A stretch of DNA of 64,000 bases from Bimuria novae-zelandiae CBS 107.79 (GCA_010015655.1 ML976674.1:566910-630909), one strand, 5' to 3'; positions 20,400 to 31,879 are shown, numbered from the stretch's first letter. The notes: generated by a model from the letters alone, not told the origin. Program-made: numbers and translations.

Positions 20400-22330
20400 C
20401 CATGTCTGGCCAAGAGGCCTAACGTCATGCAAAATGCAAGTAGTGCAGACTTTGAGAGTGGAACGAAAGTAATGCAGACATCGCTGCCTGTCTCAATTTT
20501 GAGAGTCTGATCTTCTACCGCCTTCGGGGAGTGGTCGGAGAGGTGTTTTTGGTGCGGACACCAGGCCTTCCTCACGGATGGGTCTGGTGTGACATTGTCA
20601 ATACGGAATTTATCTCGCTTCGAACGGCTCAAAGATCTCCTTGTACTCGCACGGAATGCACATGCATCCCCTCAGGGTCAGCACGTTGGCTTCAATATCG
20701 CGATGGTTTCGATCACACCGCACTCCTCTAGTGTAAGCGATGCGGCCTCAGCATGCCATGCTGGTTGGCATAGCTTGCCGGAATGATCCACCTCTCGACC
20801 ATGCGATTGGTGTGCAGTAAGCAAACCAACTCTCACATTATCTGCCGCCACCATCTGAAAGGCTGCTTCTTTTAAGAGATTCGACTTTTTCTGAAATATG
20901 CATTTTTACAACGCCAGAGACCAAATACCATAGTCGTCATTTGCGTTGGAGCGATAGCTGTTATTGCCGTAGAGGGGTTTACAACCCCAGAGGCCGAAAG
21001 GGCGCAAAAATCTGGCGCTGACGGCAGGTCATGTGCTGTGCATCACAGAGGTGCAAAAGAAGAAATAGCCCGTTTCAATCCAGGCTCTGCAATCTTGTGT
21101 CGCCGGTCGGGATCGAACTTGAGGACTTTAACTGTACACTTGAATTAACGCTGTTTACCAACCTGCCAGAGGGGCTCCCCAACCCGTAGCATTGAGGTCA
21201 ATGCTTATTTGAATAATATAAATAGGCCCGTAATTAGAGCTTTCCGGCTTTGCTGCGAGATGTGGCGGCCGCAAAAGTGTTGCAATGCTTCGTTTGTTGT
21301 TCACTTGAGAGATGCACGTCGAAAATTGACACTGGGGGTTCATGGAGTCCAATAACACCCCATGCACCGTGGAATAGGGCAAACGGCGAGTAGGTAGAGC
21401 TCCAGGCATGTTCAAAGCCGCCCATAGACTACTGAGATACACTGCTGGGAGTGCTCAATGGGGGCTGTAATGCAATGACCCATTGCATATCCATTCCCAT
21501 CTTCCAAGCATCTTAGGATACGAATGCAAATGGTTTGCTGGGCATACATTTCCCCTACCAGCATCCACGATGTTGTCAGAATGCCTGATGTAGCAGGTCT
21601 GTAATGCGTAATTTGCCTCGGGATGTGCAACACAGGTGACAAGACGCGTGCCTTCCAGCTGTAGGCATTGCCGATATTAGGGTATTATGAACGACACGAA
21701 CTGGTACATCTCCTAATGGCAGCATGCTCCCGAGTGCCAATTGAAGTATCCAAGGTTGGCTGTCTGATAGGCTCAGGATGCGGAAGCGGAGGTTGCAATC
21801 TCTAGGTGCTTCATGTCGCCTCCAGACAATTGGATGGAAGACGCTTTGTTTATAATGTCATGCCATAGTCAGACGCACATATGATATCAATGCAGTGGCT
21901 TCACGTGGGCCTTCCCATGGCGGCTGCAGCATGCATAGCATATTCAGGTGGCTTCCAAGTCGCAGGCTCCTTTATTATCCACAGGGCATCGGTGCAAGCT
22001 GCTTGGAGCACATGACCTTGCTTAGAAGACTCGAGGATGTAAACATCTGGTCTTCGCAGCAGCAATATCCCAGGGCCAGTCAGGAGAATAACACGGACAG
22101 CATCACCCTGCTTTCCTTTGCATCGCTGCATCGCTGCATCGCTGCATCTTGAAGTTGCAAGCTGGGGTAGGCGTGCAGGCGGGTGCCCTGTCCTCTCACT
22201 CCGCCGCGTAGCTTGTAGCTCCTTCCTACGAACAGCCTACCAAGATCACGCTCGACGCTGGAGCCGACAACAACGAGCGGTCGCTATGGGGGTTTTGGAC
22301 TCGGTGGACATTCGTGGAGCCTTGTTTTTT
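20400..22330. other. Interval with relic DNA, a tRNA-like B box and a microsatellite
   Basis: No supportable gene. Around 21105-21185 the minus strand carries an A-box-like TGGCAGGTTGGTAA and a B-box-like AGTTCGATCCC about 50 nt apart, as in a decayed tRNA-derived element. At 22119-22147 an 8-bp unit (GCATCGCT) is repeated nearly four times. Confidence 0.4.
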
Positions 22331-23130
22331 TGCTCCGCAGCTAATTTTCAGGTCCATACTTGACGTGGCGGCCGAGTTGTGGGCTGCCGGGAGTCTGCCA
22401 TTTCTCCTCAACACCAGGCTCAACACCGAACCAGCAACAACGAGGAGCCGCAGAGTATGTCATATAGCGGATATTATTGAAGGTCTGAAAATGCTCCGCA
22501 GCTGATATTTAGGTCTGTAGCTTCCATCGCCGGCGAGTTGTAGGCGGTGAGGGGTCACCGCCTTCCCCTCAACACCACGCTCGATGCTGAATTTGCAACG
22601 TGGGCCCGTAGGAGACAACTTCGATACAGCGGACATTATCGAAGGCCTGACAACGCTTCGCAGCTATTCTTGAGGTCCGTATCTCCTGTCGCCGGCGAGA
22701 TGTAGGCGGTCGACGGCCGGCTACCCCACTACTGACACCGAACACAGGGCATCCTCATCGCCTCGAGTGCTCAGAGAGATGAATGCTCTCGGCGGAGACT
22801 ATCTCGAGTCATGCAGACAATCGCAACTAACTTTTAGGACCGTACTCCTCGTCGCCGGCGAGATCCAACTGGCGGGGCGCCGACTGACCCCATGCTATCG
22901 TACCTTGCAGAGCCCCACGGCGGATTACTCGACACCAAGGTGGCCATAGAGGCAATCACACTCGGCAGAGACTATCTCGAATCGTACAGACAACCGCGAC
23001 TACTTGTCATATCGATATTCCACGTTGATGGCAAATTCAGGCGGCGGGGGGCCGACTGGCCCCATGCCAACCGCAGACGCAGAGCCCAACGGGAGCTTCT
23101 CCAACTCCACGAGTAGTTTGGGAGATAAAA
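22330..23130. repeat. Degenerate tandem array, about 160-170 bp period, about five units
   Basis: Recurring anchor (CTCCGCAGCTAATTTTCAGG and variants) at about 22334, 22494 and 22655, then weaker matches near 22815 and 22989 (CAGACAATCGCAACTAACTTT / CAGACAACCGCGACTAC). Other shared blocks are GCCGGCGAG and GGAGACTATCTCGA. Units are diverged. I see no consistent reading frame across units. Confidence 0.65.
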
Positions 23131-24179
23131 CACACTCGACGGAGACTACCTTAAGTTGTATGAACGATTGCAGCTACACCACACCGCTGGATTTGATACG
23201 CCGGCCAAGATGCAGGCTGATAATCGACAACGTCGAAAACGCGAGGCCGAGGTGAGGGGCGCGGAGCCGAGACGCCATAGGCTGGAGCAGACTCAAGGAC
23301 GTTGGCAGCGAGATCCCCACTGCGACTGACAGTACGACCAACATGCTCACTAAACCGTCGGACAGAAGGCATGGCACGGCTCTCACTCATGGTGTCAGAG
23401 CCGTCGTCAGACTCAATGGGCGACATACTGCGCACGCAGACAGGTCTCTCGGCAAGTGGTCTTCTTTCTCAACTGGAAGACTGCAAGTACAGATGCTTGC
23501 CCGGCCTTAGGAGGTACGGTTTGTTGGCTTCCGACCCACAATCAATATCAGGCAAGCTGTTTGCTAACCCGGCGCTTGTATGACAGAACATGCGGAATTG
23601 GCCAAGTACGCTGGCGTACAGCGATACGGACAAGTAGCAAAACGGAAACTTCCTCGGGTCGGCATGCAGCTCTTTGAGTCCCCACAAACGGAGAACATTA
23701 CACGGGACGCACACTGCGGATGTCTTGGTGGCGGCATGAAGACGGTGCGCTACCTTGTAAAGTGGCGTACAAACGCAATGACAGTGTGCCATCCGGCGAC
23801 TGTTACGACCCACCTTCGGCCTCTCATCGACCGCGGCGAGCGCCTACGCATCAAGCTGAGTGCTCCAAGCACAAGATGCGTGTTAAAGAGTAAGAGGTAC
23901 AGCCTTAAAGCGGTGGTTTGGAATTCTCCAATACCCGGACGTCCCATGTGTGCCTGCCCTCCTGTGCTAAGCGGTGTCGCAACACTGGCAAGACTTCCTA
24001 TATCCTTCGAGCTAGCAACAGCCACTAGGGACGGTGTCCGTCGCGGAGCGGTGGAACATACGGCCTCAATCGACGTCCGAGGCATGGTAAGATCAGTAAC
24101 AGTGGAGAAAGAGGCTGGCGACGCAAGCTGGCTCGCGGGGGTAGATTTTGGGGAGCCTGGGCCCAGCAGTGACAGGAAC

Positions 24180-24411
24180 AAGAGAGAAGGCCCATGGTCC
24201 TTCTTGTCTGGATGATGTTGCCTCGCGAGTCGGTGAAAAGCAGCCTTGATCTCTGCAAAGCTCGAAGGCTTCGGAGTCTCCAGAGTATCGAAAGGCTTTC
24301 GAGTCTAGTCTCCATGACCTTAGCCGATCCAGCAGGATAGAATGTGCCGGTCGGCACGAAGTCGAAGTCGGCGTCGACGATCTCGGGCTCCTCGTCGGAA
24401 GGGATATCCAT
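24180..24411 (-). pseudogene. J-domain protein relic, copy 2 (N-terminus plus helices I-II)
   Basis: The minus strand begins MDIPSDEEPEIVDADFDFV with an acidic leader ending near PAGSAKVMETRL. In another frame it then reads FDTLETPKPSSFAEIKAAF and HRLARQHHPDKKD, i.e. helix I, helix II and the HPD loop of a J domain. The frame change may mark a former intron or a lesion. A second copy of the leader (SSNEEPEM) lies at about 24470-24510. The relic stops after the HPD loop. Confidence 0.7.
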
Positions 24412-25400
24412 GGTTTCCTGTTCCGCGGTGAGGTGCGGAACAGCGTTTGACGTGGCTTGAAGGCGTCATCATCTCGGGCTCTTCGTTAGAAGAGATCTTG
24501 CGCTGTGATAGCGCTGATGCAGTTGTCGAACGTGCCATGGACCTGCTCGCAGTCCACATATCTGTCACCCGTGCCCAGGACAGCGGACAATTCTCCGCGA
24601 TTTCCACATCCGTGGTTATTCCAGCTATGTCTAAGTAGCTAATCCTGGCTACAAGGACGTTGTCGATCGCAACGAACCAGATCTGGGTACGACACCATCG
24701 TCGGTGGCCAACCTGCTGCTCTTTGTGCTTTGCCACAAGACTGTCCAGTTTGGATTGGCTGGAAAGCACATCTTGCCAGCTGCCCGAGTTAGACGTCTTC
24801 GAAGGGGTCCGAATACAAAGACATGAGCCAAGACTGTATGCACGACGCGCCGCTGCGGTCCGCGGTAGAACTTCTTGGGTGGCATGGCTATACATGATGC
24901 TTAACAGGATGTTCATCCTAAGATGATCTTCGAAGGGGTCCGAATACAGAATGCTTGACAGGATATTCATCCTAATATGACTGTATGGGTCATAGCTGAA
25001 AGTATAACCCAGTCTCCAGTCGGCAAAAGTCTTATCAAGAATGTTTTGGTCTTTCTTTTGCGCCTGACGGTACTCGTCTTGCACATAGACTTGCCGGACA
25101 ACAAACAGTCCGGTCGGAACATGGCAGCTGCACCATTGAACCACTCACAGAGATTGATGCGCTTACGGGCTCTTCTTCTCACAGCCTTGCCATCTGCGAC
25201 CTTCTTGTACGACATGTCTGCTTCTTGAACCTTGACAACACCATTCGGCGTGTCGCCGACTCCCAAGATTATCTCTTGATGATCCAGTTCCCAATCGCAT
25301 AAGAGCGATGTCAAGTGTGAAAGAAAAGAGTGGGAAGCTTATGCGACTGGCAAGGGAAAAAAATTGTGGCATACTTGGCCTTCGCGATGGCTACAACCAC
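24320..25400 (-). pseudogene. Continuing relic DNA with short duplications
   Basis: A long open minus frame with stretches such as VQDEYRQAQKKDQNILDK and SQSKLDSLVAKHKEQQ, which look like coiled-coil linkers. A block (GGTCCGAATACA with TTCATCCTAA) is duplicated at about 24805, 24910 and 24970. It may be the central part of the J-domain protein, but I cannot show this. Confidence 0.3.
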
Positions 25401-25869
25401 CACACAGAAGTGTGGTCCAAAGGATCCATATCAAGGAGAAATAATCCGGAATCCGGAATCCGGAATCCAGGTCCAGGTTCCGAGTCCAGTCGCCATGGAG
25501 GAACGACCTTCACGTTAGTACATATCACCTCAGTGTCCGATATCGGAGACACGAAGGTACATAAGATGAACTTCATTCAAGAGTTGTACACAGCGACCAC
25601 CACGGGAGGACGATCTCTTCCAGCGCAATGCCGCAGACCAGGACCATCACCACTGCCTCGCCGTGATTGACTTCTGCAGTGCCCTGAGGCGTGGGATAGC
25701 TATGATTTGGCTGGGAGGTCCAATCGCTCTTGTGGCCAGGCATATGCCATTCTTCCGTGAATTCGGTACCTTGATCGTGGAACTTGGCATTCGCGTGCCA
25801 GTTAGAAGTCGACTGGGTGGTCCGCGGGTTGAAAACATTGAAAGGGCGGTGATCGGTGTTGTTGGTCTT

Positions 25870-26075
25870 GTTCCACGCCTCGCCGTACTTGGCCCTTGAC
25901 TTGGCGTTGTACAGAGTCTCTTCATCGTGCACCTCAGTGTTGGGTTACCGGACGCGTACACGTTGAACGAACGATGGTCGGCGTTGTTGATCTTGTTTCG
26001 CGTCTCATCGGACTTCGTCCTTGACTAAGCGTTGTAGAGAGTCTCGTAGGCTTCGTGTGCCTTTTGGAACTCACT
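25870..26075 (-). pseudogene. Two J-domain helix-IV fragments in tandem
   Basis: Copy at about 25870-25930: HDEETLYNAKSRAKYGEA then WNKTNNTDHRPFNVF. Copy at about 25945-26065: AHEAYETLYNA, a stop, then SRTKSDETRNKINNADH. The pattern A-Y-E-T-L-x(3)-x-R-A-K-Y-D-E is the helix III-IV end of a J domain. The second copy has a stop codon. They are the missing downstream half of the fragments at 19.4 and 24.2 kb, but placed upstream on the strand. Confidence 0.6.
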
Positions 26076-26279
26076 CGACTCAGGTCTTGTTGCCCGTGGC
26101 AGCTGGTTTGTTGATGTATTGGAAGGTCATTTCGCACCTTCTCGTGCGAACCAGACCCAGAGCGTCACCGCTGCCTCGCCGTGATCGACTTTGGTTGTCG
26201 CGAGAGCGAATTTGCTTGCGAACCGCTATCAACGCGTGGGGATCCACAGACCCGAAGTATAAAGCGAGCGGCCAAAAGA

Positions 26280-26680
26280 GCATTCAATGCGACAAGGAAC
26301 GCACTGCGCGGGCGAATCTTCTTCTTCGACCGCCAGGAACCGAGCGTGGGCGTTGATGGCATTGGCGATACCAACTCTGCGGTGGAGAATGTTCGATTGC
26401 CGATGAACTTCGATGACGACGCGCTTGATGCGCAAAAGGGCGGTTGCGGATTGCTGATGTACGCGGTACAGGACGTTGTCGACGACGGTCACGAGCCTCA
26501 TGAAGCTGCACACGCAGATCCCAGCTGTCCAGCATGACAAATGCAAACTCAAGATTCTTCGGCATGAGGTGCTCTTGGGCAAAAGCGTCGAACCTGGTAA
26601 TGGCATCGCGGAAGGGGTCTGCATTACGGACCTGGTCCCAGAGGGATCTTTGGTATAGGGCCACCATCTTCATGGGTTTG
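26280..26680 (-). pseudogene. Relic of a DEDDh 3'-5' exonuclease-like protein
   Basis: Minus strand: FRDAITRFDAFAQEHLMPKN then LEFAFVMLDSWDLRVQLHEA. This reads like the part of ERI-1/3'hExo-type fungal exonucleases between the first catalytic motif and the FDLR-type segment (SKNL.F.FVTLDSWDLRVQLP.EARD). The frame then shifts (VEVHRQSNILHRRVGIANAI). Family assignment is from memory of the pattern and is moderate at best; the relic nature is clear. Confidence 0.4.
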
Positions 26681-27979
26681 CGGAATCTCAGCGCAGCATA
26701 GCGAGTACTTGAACATCGTACTCGCTATGGATGCACGACAGTACGCACATGGGGTATAAGTCCCCGAGATAACTTATACCCTCGGCCTCCGGCATCCTGG
26801 ATATAGGATTCGAGTTCGATCCCACCGGGTGGGAGCTTCTTCTTCTTAGCCATGAAGTGCGTGGAGGGCGCCGCGTGCGACTGTCGAATGAACTTGTGCC
26901 GAAGAGATTTGCCGGTGTTGCTACTGTGACAGAGACCGCCTTCTGTATCAACATGCGCTGGAGCTTGAGGATCGCTGGGGGAAGCGAATGCTACGGTCTT
27001 CTCGATGCGTCACGCCGATGCTGCATCTTGTAAAGCATTGTCGAAGCCGAGAGCGTTCGCGGTGTCAAGGTTGAATTGGAAACCTCTGCAACTAGGACAA
27101 CACGCTACCGTGCAGCATGAGGCCTTGAGTTACCGACTACCAAGCGACAGGATGAGGTGGATATGTGCCACTCTGAAGCAACTGGGCGAGCAGCTCCGCG
27201 AGCGATGTCGACAGACGGCGGAAAATGCTGCTGCAAGCCAGGCAGCAGAGTGTTGCGATACCCGTTGCGAGGGCGATGTGGTGTGCCTTAGCAGAACGCC
27301 ACAAGTATACCGTCAGATGTGAGCCGCTCATGCATGCAGCCTTGCCAGGTTGACAGCTGTGGTCGGTCAACTCAGGTTGTACGTGGGGCAGGCGAGCGAC
27401 ATCGTATGTTGTGACAAAGAAGCAGATTCCCTTCCGTGTCAGTTGCTGGGACGTGCCGAGTCGAGCTGCGGTTGCCAGTCGGCCCTGTTTTCGCATCAGC
27501 TCGTCGATGCAAGCGTAAGGCTCGGTCCTGGACATAAAGCGCCTTCCAGGTCTCCATTTCAGCAAAGGAGGAGACTTACTGGTTGTGTTGCTCCCCGGGG
27601 AAGCATTCATGGTGGAGCAGGAGGCAGGAGGCAGAGCCAGCCCGCCGCGCTCACCCAAGAGCGAAGGTGATGACCCGATCGCAGCGCCGTCATCTCCATG
27701 AGCTGCAGCTGCAGTATGTGAACTCCGTCGTGAGACGCGGCGTGCTAGGCGCAGGAGGGCGTCCTCGGCCTCCTGAGTTGTCTGCGCAGAGGGAGAGGGG
27801 TTATCAGAGCGACCCCCGACCGCCTGCTGCGAGTCGCGACGCTGAAATTGAGGTTCGCAAAGCGCAAGCAGAGGATAGCACGAGCGAGGGCGTTCGAGTC
27901 GTGTCGTTTCTGTTGCGCAAGATGTTGTAGTGGGGAGAGTGAGCGGACTGGGGTTGGTTGTTGAACCCGTCCTCCCCGC

Positions 27980-28382
27980 GGGCGAAAACCGAGTGCAAGG
28001 GCCTCACCAGGCCGATCCTCGCCCCCTGCGAAGAGCCTCAACATCAAGATTTCGCAGCGGGAAAAAGTAAGGAGGGTACTGGGAGCTCTACGAATCGGCT
28101 CGTATCAACTTTGTCTCGATATCTGGTGTTTTGGGGGAGATGCAGGGATAGGAGGGTCGAGGCAGTGAAGGCCCACCCCACGGGCACGAAAACCGAGCGC
28201 GAAGGCCTCACCAAGCCAATCCTCACCCCCTGCAGAGACCCTCAACATTGGGATATCGCAGTGGGGGCGGAAGGGAGGAAGATGAGGAGAGCTCTAGCAA
28301 TCAGCTCATGTTAATTTGGTCTCAATATCTGGCGTTTTGGTGGAGATATAGGGGTCAGAGGGTCGCAGCGGTGAAATTCCCC
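27980..28382. repeat. Tandem duplication, about 201 bp, two units
   Basis: Unit 1 starts at 27980 and unit 2 at about 28182. Both begin GGGC..GAAAACCGAG and share CTCACCA.GCC.ATCCTC, CCTCAACAT and GTCTCGATATCTGG/GTCTCAATATCTGG. Identity is roughly 80 percent by eye. Confidence 0.8.
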
Positions 28383-28429
28383 GCCTACGCCACCAGCGAC
28401 ACCCCTTGGTGCCAGACTTGGCGCCCACG

Positions 28430-29330
28430 ATGCAGCTCCGCTCCGCTACGCTCCACGGGCCATTGTGAGCTCAACACCATGGTTATCGAGCATTTAAAGC
28501 TGGGAGAAGCTGCCCCTGTGTTTTACGGTTCAGTGCATACAGCCATCGTCGCTCTGCGCCTCATAGTTGTGGAGATATAGAGACCCGAGCCTAGAATTGT
28601 GCCCCTCCGCGAAGACCTACCATCCCAAGCGGTGCATATTATGGGCTCTACACCGTGGTTACCGACCATGTGATACCTGCAAAAGATGCCCCTGAGTCGT
28701 ACAATTCAGGACATGTAGCCTTTATTGCTCTGCGCACTCTGGTGATGGAGATACCAATGTCTGGACGATAATCGTGGCTCTCCGCGAAGACATCCAAACT
28801 TGTGGGACCAGCGGGGATTTTGCCTCCCAACCCAACCGGCGGCAGTTGTGGGCTCAACACCAAGATTATCGGCTATGTCATACCTGCGAAAGGTGCCCCT
28901 GAGCCATACGATTCATCGCATATAGCTACTATTGCTCTGCACGCTCTGGTGGTGGAGATGCAAAGGCGTGGGCGCGGACTTGCGCCCCTCCGTCAAACCA
29001 TCCCCGAGTCGCGGGACAGCGTGGACGATCCTCGCCAACTCCAAGCGGTGTCTATGGCCTCAGCACTAGGATTGTTAACGATGTGATGCCTGCAAAATGC
29101 GCCCCTGGGTCATACGATTCATCGCATATAGCTATCATTGCTCTGCGCACCCTGGTTGTAGTCCTTCATGTAACCATGCCAGGTCGCGGCAACGCGGGCG
29201 CATCTTCCTTCAACTCAAAGCGGTGGCTACACTTGGCTCAGCACCAATATCTCCAACATACGGCCTCTGTATAAGATGCCCGTGAATCGTGCGATCAAGC
29301 GCATATACACATGATCGATAAATTTGTTGT
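28430..29330. repeat. Degenerate tandem array, about 177-207 bp period, five units
   Basis: Anchor (CATATAGC.A..ATTGCTCTGCRC.CTGGT and variants) at about 28522, 28699, 28906 and 29113, with a weak fifth near 29290. Units also share GGGCTCAACACC, GATGCCTGC/GATACCTGC and a CCCCTGAG block. Plus-strand fragments such as YDSSHIATIAL recur, but frames are not maintained. Confidence 0.75.
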
Positions 29331-30363
29331 GAGCGCGGAGATCTGATGACTTGGGCATCTGTTGAGACCCTCCTCAACAGAACCGCCTTTCATCCGAACA
29401 CGACCTTCCCAGGGTCCACGGGCAAGCTGCAATCATGAAGCTGGTGCTGGCGCAACATCATATACAACGAGCTCTGACCAAGCCTTGAAAGTGTCTATAC
29501 TCAGGCTGCGTGGCCGCTGCTGCGATTTCTATGTGCTGCGATTGGCAAGGTCTGAAGACAAGGATGTATGGGACCTGCGCAAGCCCCGGAACGAATGCAT
29601 ATGCAGTCTAGCGTGCACTTGTCAAACCTCAAATTTGCTCTCTGAGGGTTGGGCATCACCGTCACGTCTCCTATATGATAGCTGCATTGCGTTGAACTGC
29701 GGCACAAAACACCCAACACTTTTTCCAGAGTCAACATCGCTTCCATAACCAACCTTCATGCTGTGGGGGAGCCCTAGAGCCCTGGGCTGCATCGGCCCAC
29801 CGGTGGCCTTGTGCTCGACCAACAACACCTTGTCCATGCTGTGTACTGGCTCAAGGGATCCTTACGGTACAATTGCCGTCTTGTGTATGATCTACCAACA
29901 TCATCTCGTATGAGCTGCCCGCCCGGAGCGATGACCTCTGCCTCCTTTCCAACGAGAAACACCAAGGGTATCTCCGGCCCCTATTCCCACAATTCCGTCT
30001 CGAGCACAAAGCCAGACGAGTACTACATGCATGCTCGCCAGAGACCATACCGCTGGAGATTCTTCGGAAACCATTTTATTCTATACACCAAGGTTCTATG
30101 TCTGCCATTCTATCCCGAGGCCATCCCGTAGCCAGACAAGGACCAATAACCCCCTGCATCCGGCCTACCTTCCCAGAGCCTGATCAAACTCCATTGCCAT
30201 GGTATATCCTTTATATCCCAATGTATTCTCAAGCACGGGTATAAAGCGGTCAGCGGCGTATGCGTAGACGTTCGTTCAGCGGGGAAGATTCGTGGATAGG
30301 GGCGGCGGGATGGAGCGCGGATCGGCTCAAGTACTGTAGGCTGTAAGCTGCTCGCGCAAGAGC

Positions 30364-30801
30364 TCAATCATGACGAAGAGCATTGTTACTGTCGTGGCAA
30401 TTATGAAGAGAGTGGTGGTTGTAGCCGAAGAGGAGTAACATCGGGGTATCGCGACGGTCCATGTCTCGCGGCGGGACGACTCGCAGCGGGGAGCTTCGAA
30501 GGATGCGCTTGAGGTTGGATGGATCTCGCGGAGGAAGAATCGTAGTGGATAGCGGCGGGATGGACCGGCGAAGAGGAACGCGGAGGGTATTGCTGTCGCG
30601 GATGCTGGCCGTGTATCGTGCGGGCGTCAAGAGTAAAGGGACGGAGCATAAGCATGGGATGAGATGGGCCCTCACCAAGAAGCCCCATGCCAAAGCAGCC
30701 CGCAGCCCACCACCGCAGAACCAAATGCACGCGGCCGCCCAAGTAAAATAGGCAGGCACGCCCCTCGCCTCCTTCCCCGCCCGCGAACGCGCCATTTCCA
30801 C
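30364..30801 (-). CDS. Possible small hypothetical ORF, 145 aa
   Basis: Open minus-strand frame starting MEMARSRAGKEARG with two hydrophobic stretches (YFTWAAACIWFCGGGLRAAL; CLCSVPLLLTPA). A TATATA motif lies about 40-45 nt upstream. No family match is recognised, and the downstream half is Pro/Arg-rich and overlaps a degenerate repeat. It could be chance. The surrounding interval 29340-31820 has no other supportable gene. Confidence 0.25.
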   Translation of the reverse strand: MEMARSRAGKEARGVPAYFTWAAACIWFCGGGLRAALAWGFLVRAHLIPCLCSVPLLLTPARYTASIRDSNTLRVPLRRSIPPLSTTILPPRDPSNLKRILRSSPLRVVPPRDMDRRDTPMLLLFGYNHHSLHNCHDSNNALRHD

Positions 30802-31820
30802 TGAGCGCTAAGAAATCCCACAACATCTTTTTCGCCTATATAATGAGTTGTTCTTGCAACACTGTCACCCTACACCATGGGGCCTTCGGGTCTCATGGTG
30901 TAGCGGGTAACAGGTACGTCCATCCCCGTTTGTTTCAAAAGGGTAAAATGTTAAGACTTTTCCCTTTCCCCACCGCCCGGGGGTTTTCTTTTTGACTTTT
31001 TGGGGGGTTGGGAAGGGTAAGAGTTCGAGTTTGGGCTTGGACGTGGGCGGTTGGGGTTTGTTTTTGTAGGGCGTTGATGACGCTTGTCTTAGGCAAGGAG
31101 CAAAGCTAATTTTTATAGGAATTACGGCTGTTTTTTAAGAGGGGCTATTTACTAGGTTGAGCATGGGGAGCTGTGCAATTCCTGAGTGCAGGCATTATGC
31201 AGGCATTCGCTCGCAACGAGCGTATCTTGGGGCTGCCTCCGCATCGCGATCTCGAGTGGCTTGAGAACCTAGCTCTACAGCTGGCAAAAACTTCAAATTC
31301 CGGAGGCAGCGCTCGCATAACAAGATGTAGCCCCAAGACCTGCGGAGAAACAACCTGCTCGCATTCGCGAGCGTCTACAAGTCTCTCCAGGAGGTCCGCA
31401 TGGCGCCCGAGCAACAGCACCTACGTACCCATAGCTGCCAGATTCATAAATCACCCAGCGTTCGTTACTCAGGGTGTGCTTTTTCTGGTTGCCTAACTAG
31501 CGGGCATTCCCACAGGGTTCCAATAACAACTCTGCCAGATTCATACTAGATCCGAGTTCACCATATTCCTACAGCAGCGATGCAGAATTGCTGATCTAGT
31601 CCACTGCCGACCTACACAGACAGCTTTCGTGAGCAGCCTCTCCTACACAATACGCCTGCAGGAAACAACAGCATTGCTAGCAGACGACCCATTAGCACGG
31701 CGCCTGCACTTCCCTCACTCCAGCCGCCAAATTCGAGCGCTCACGGAAAGGCACAAATAACCACCTCGCCTTTTTTTTCAGGCTATATATATTAAAGATT
31801 TGGAAAAATTGTCAACGTTC

Positions 31821-31878
31821 GTGCTCCTGTGGCCCATGTTAGCTTTTACACGGATGCTAACACGGGCCACAGTAGCAC
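31821..31878. repeat. Perfect-spaced inverted repeat (23-bp arms, 12-nt loop)
   Basis: Left arm 31821-31843 and right arm 31856-31878 are complementary at 21 of 23 positions (GTGCTCCTGTGGCCCATGTT against GTGCTACTGTGGCCCGTGTT read on the other strand). It would form a stable hairpin. No gene is adjacent; it could be a foldback element, a small-RNA precursor or a replication-generated palindrome. Confidence 0.85.
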
Positions 31879-31879
31879 C

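Noticed and set aside
23580..24215. 211-codon plus-strand open frame
   Set aside because: It overlaps the J-domain relic on the other strand and has no recognisable domain; likely chance openness.
26760..26845. Possible tRNA (GTTCGATCCCACC box)
   Set aside because: T-stem bases do not pair and no A box or cloverleaf can be drawn.
28430..29330. Repeat peptide gene (YDSSHIA-like units)
   Set aside because: The peptide recurs, but reading frames break between units and no start or splice pattern links them.
30885..30945. tRNA-Gln-like 5' half (GGTCTCATGGTGTAGCGGGT)
   Set aside because: The D-arm region looks like a tRNA, but no matching anticodon arm, B box or 3' acceptor strand follows within a plausible distance.
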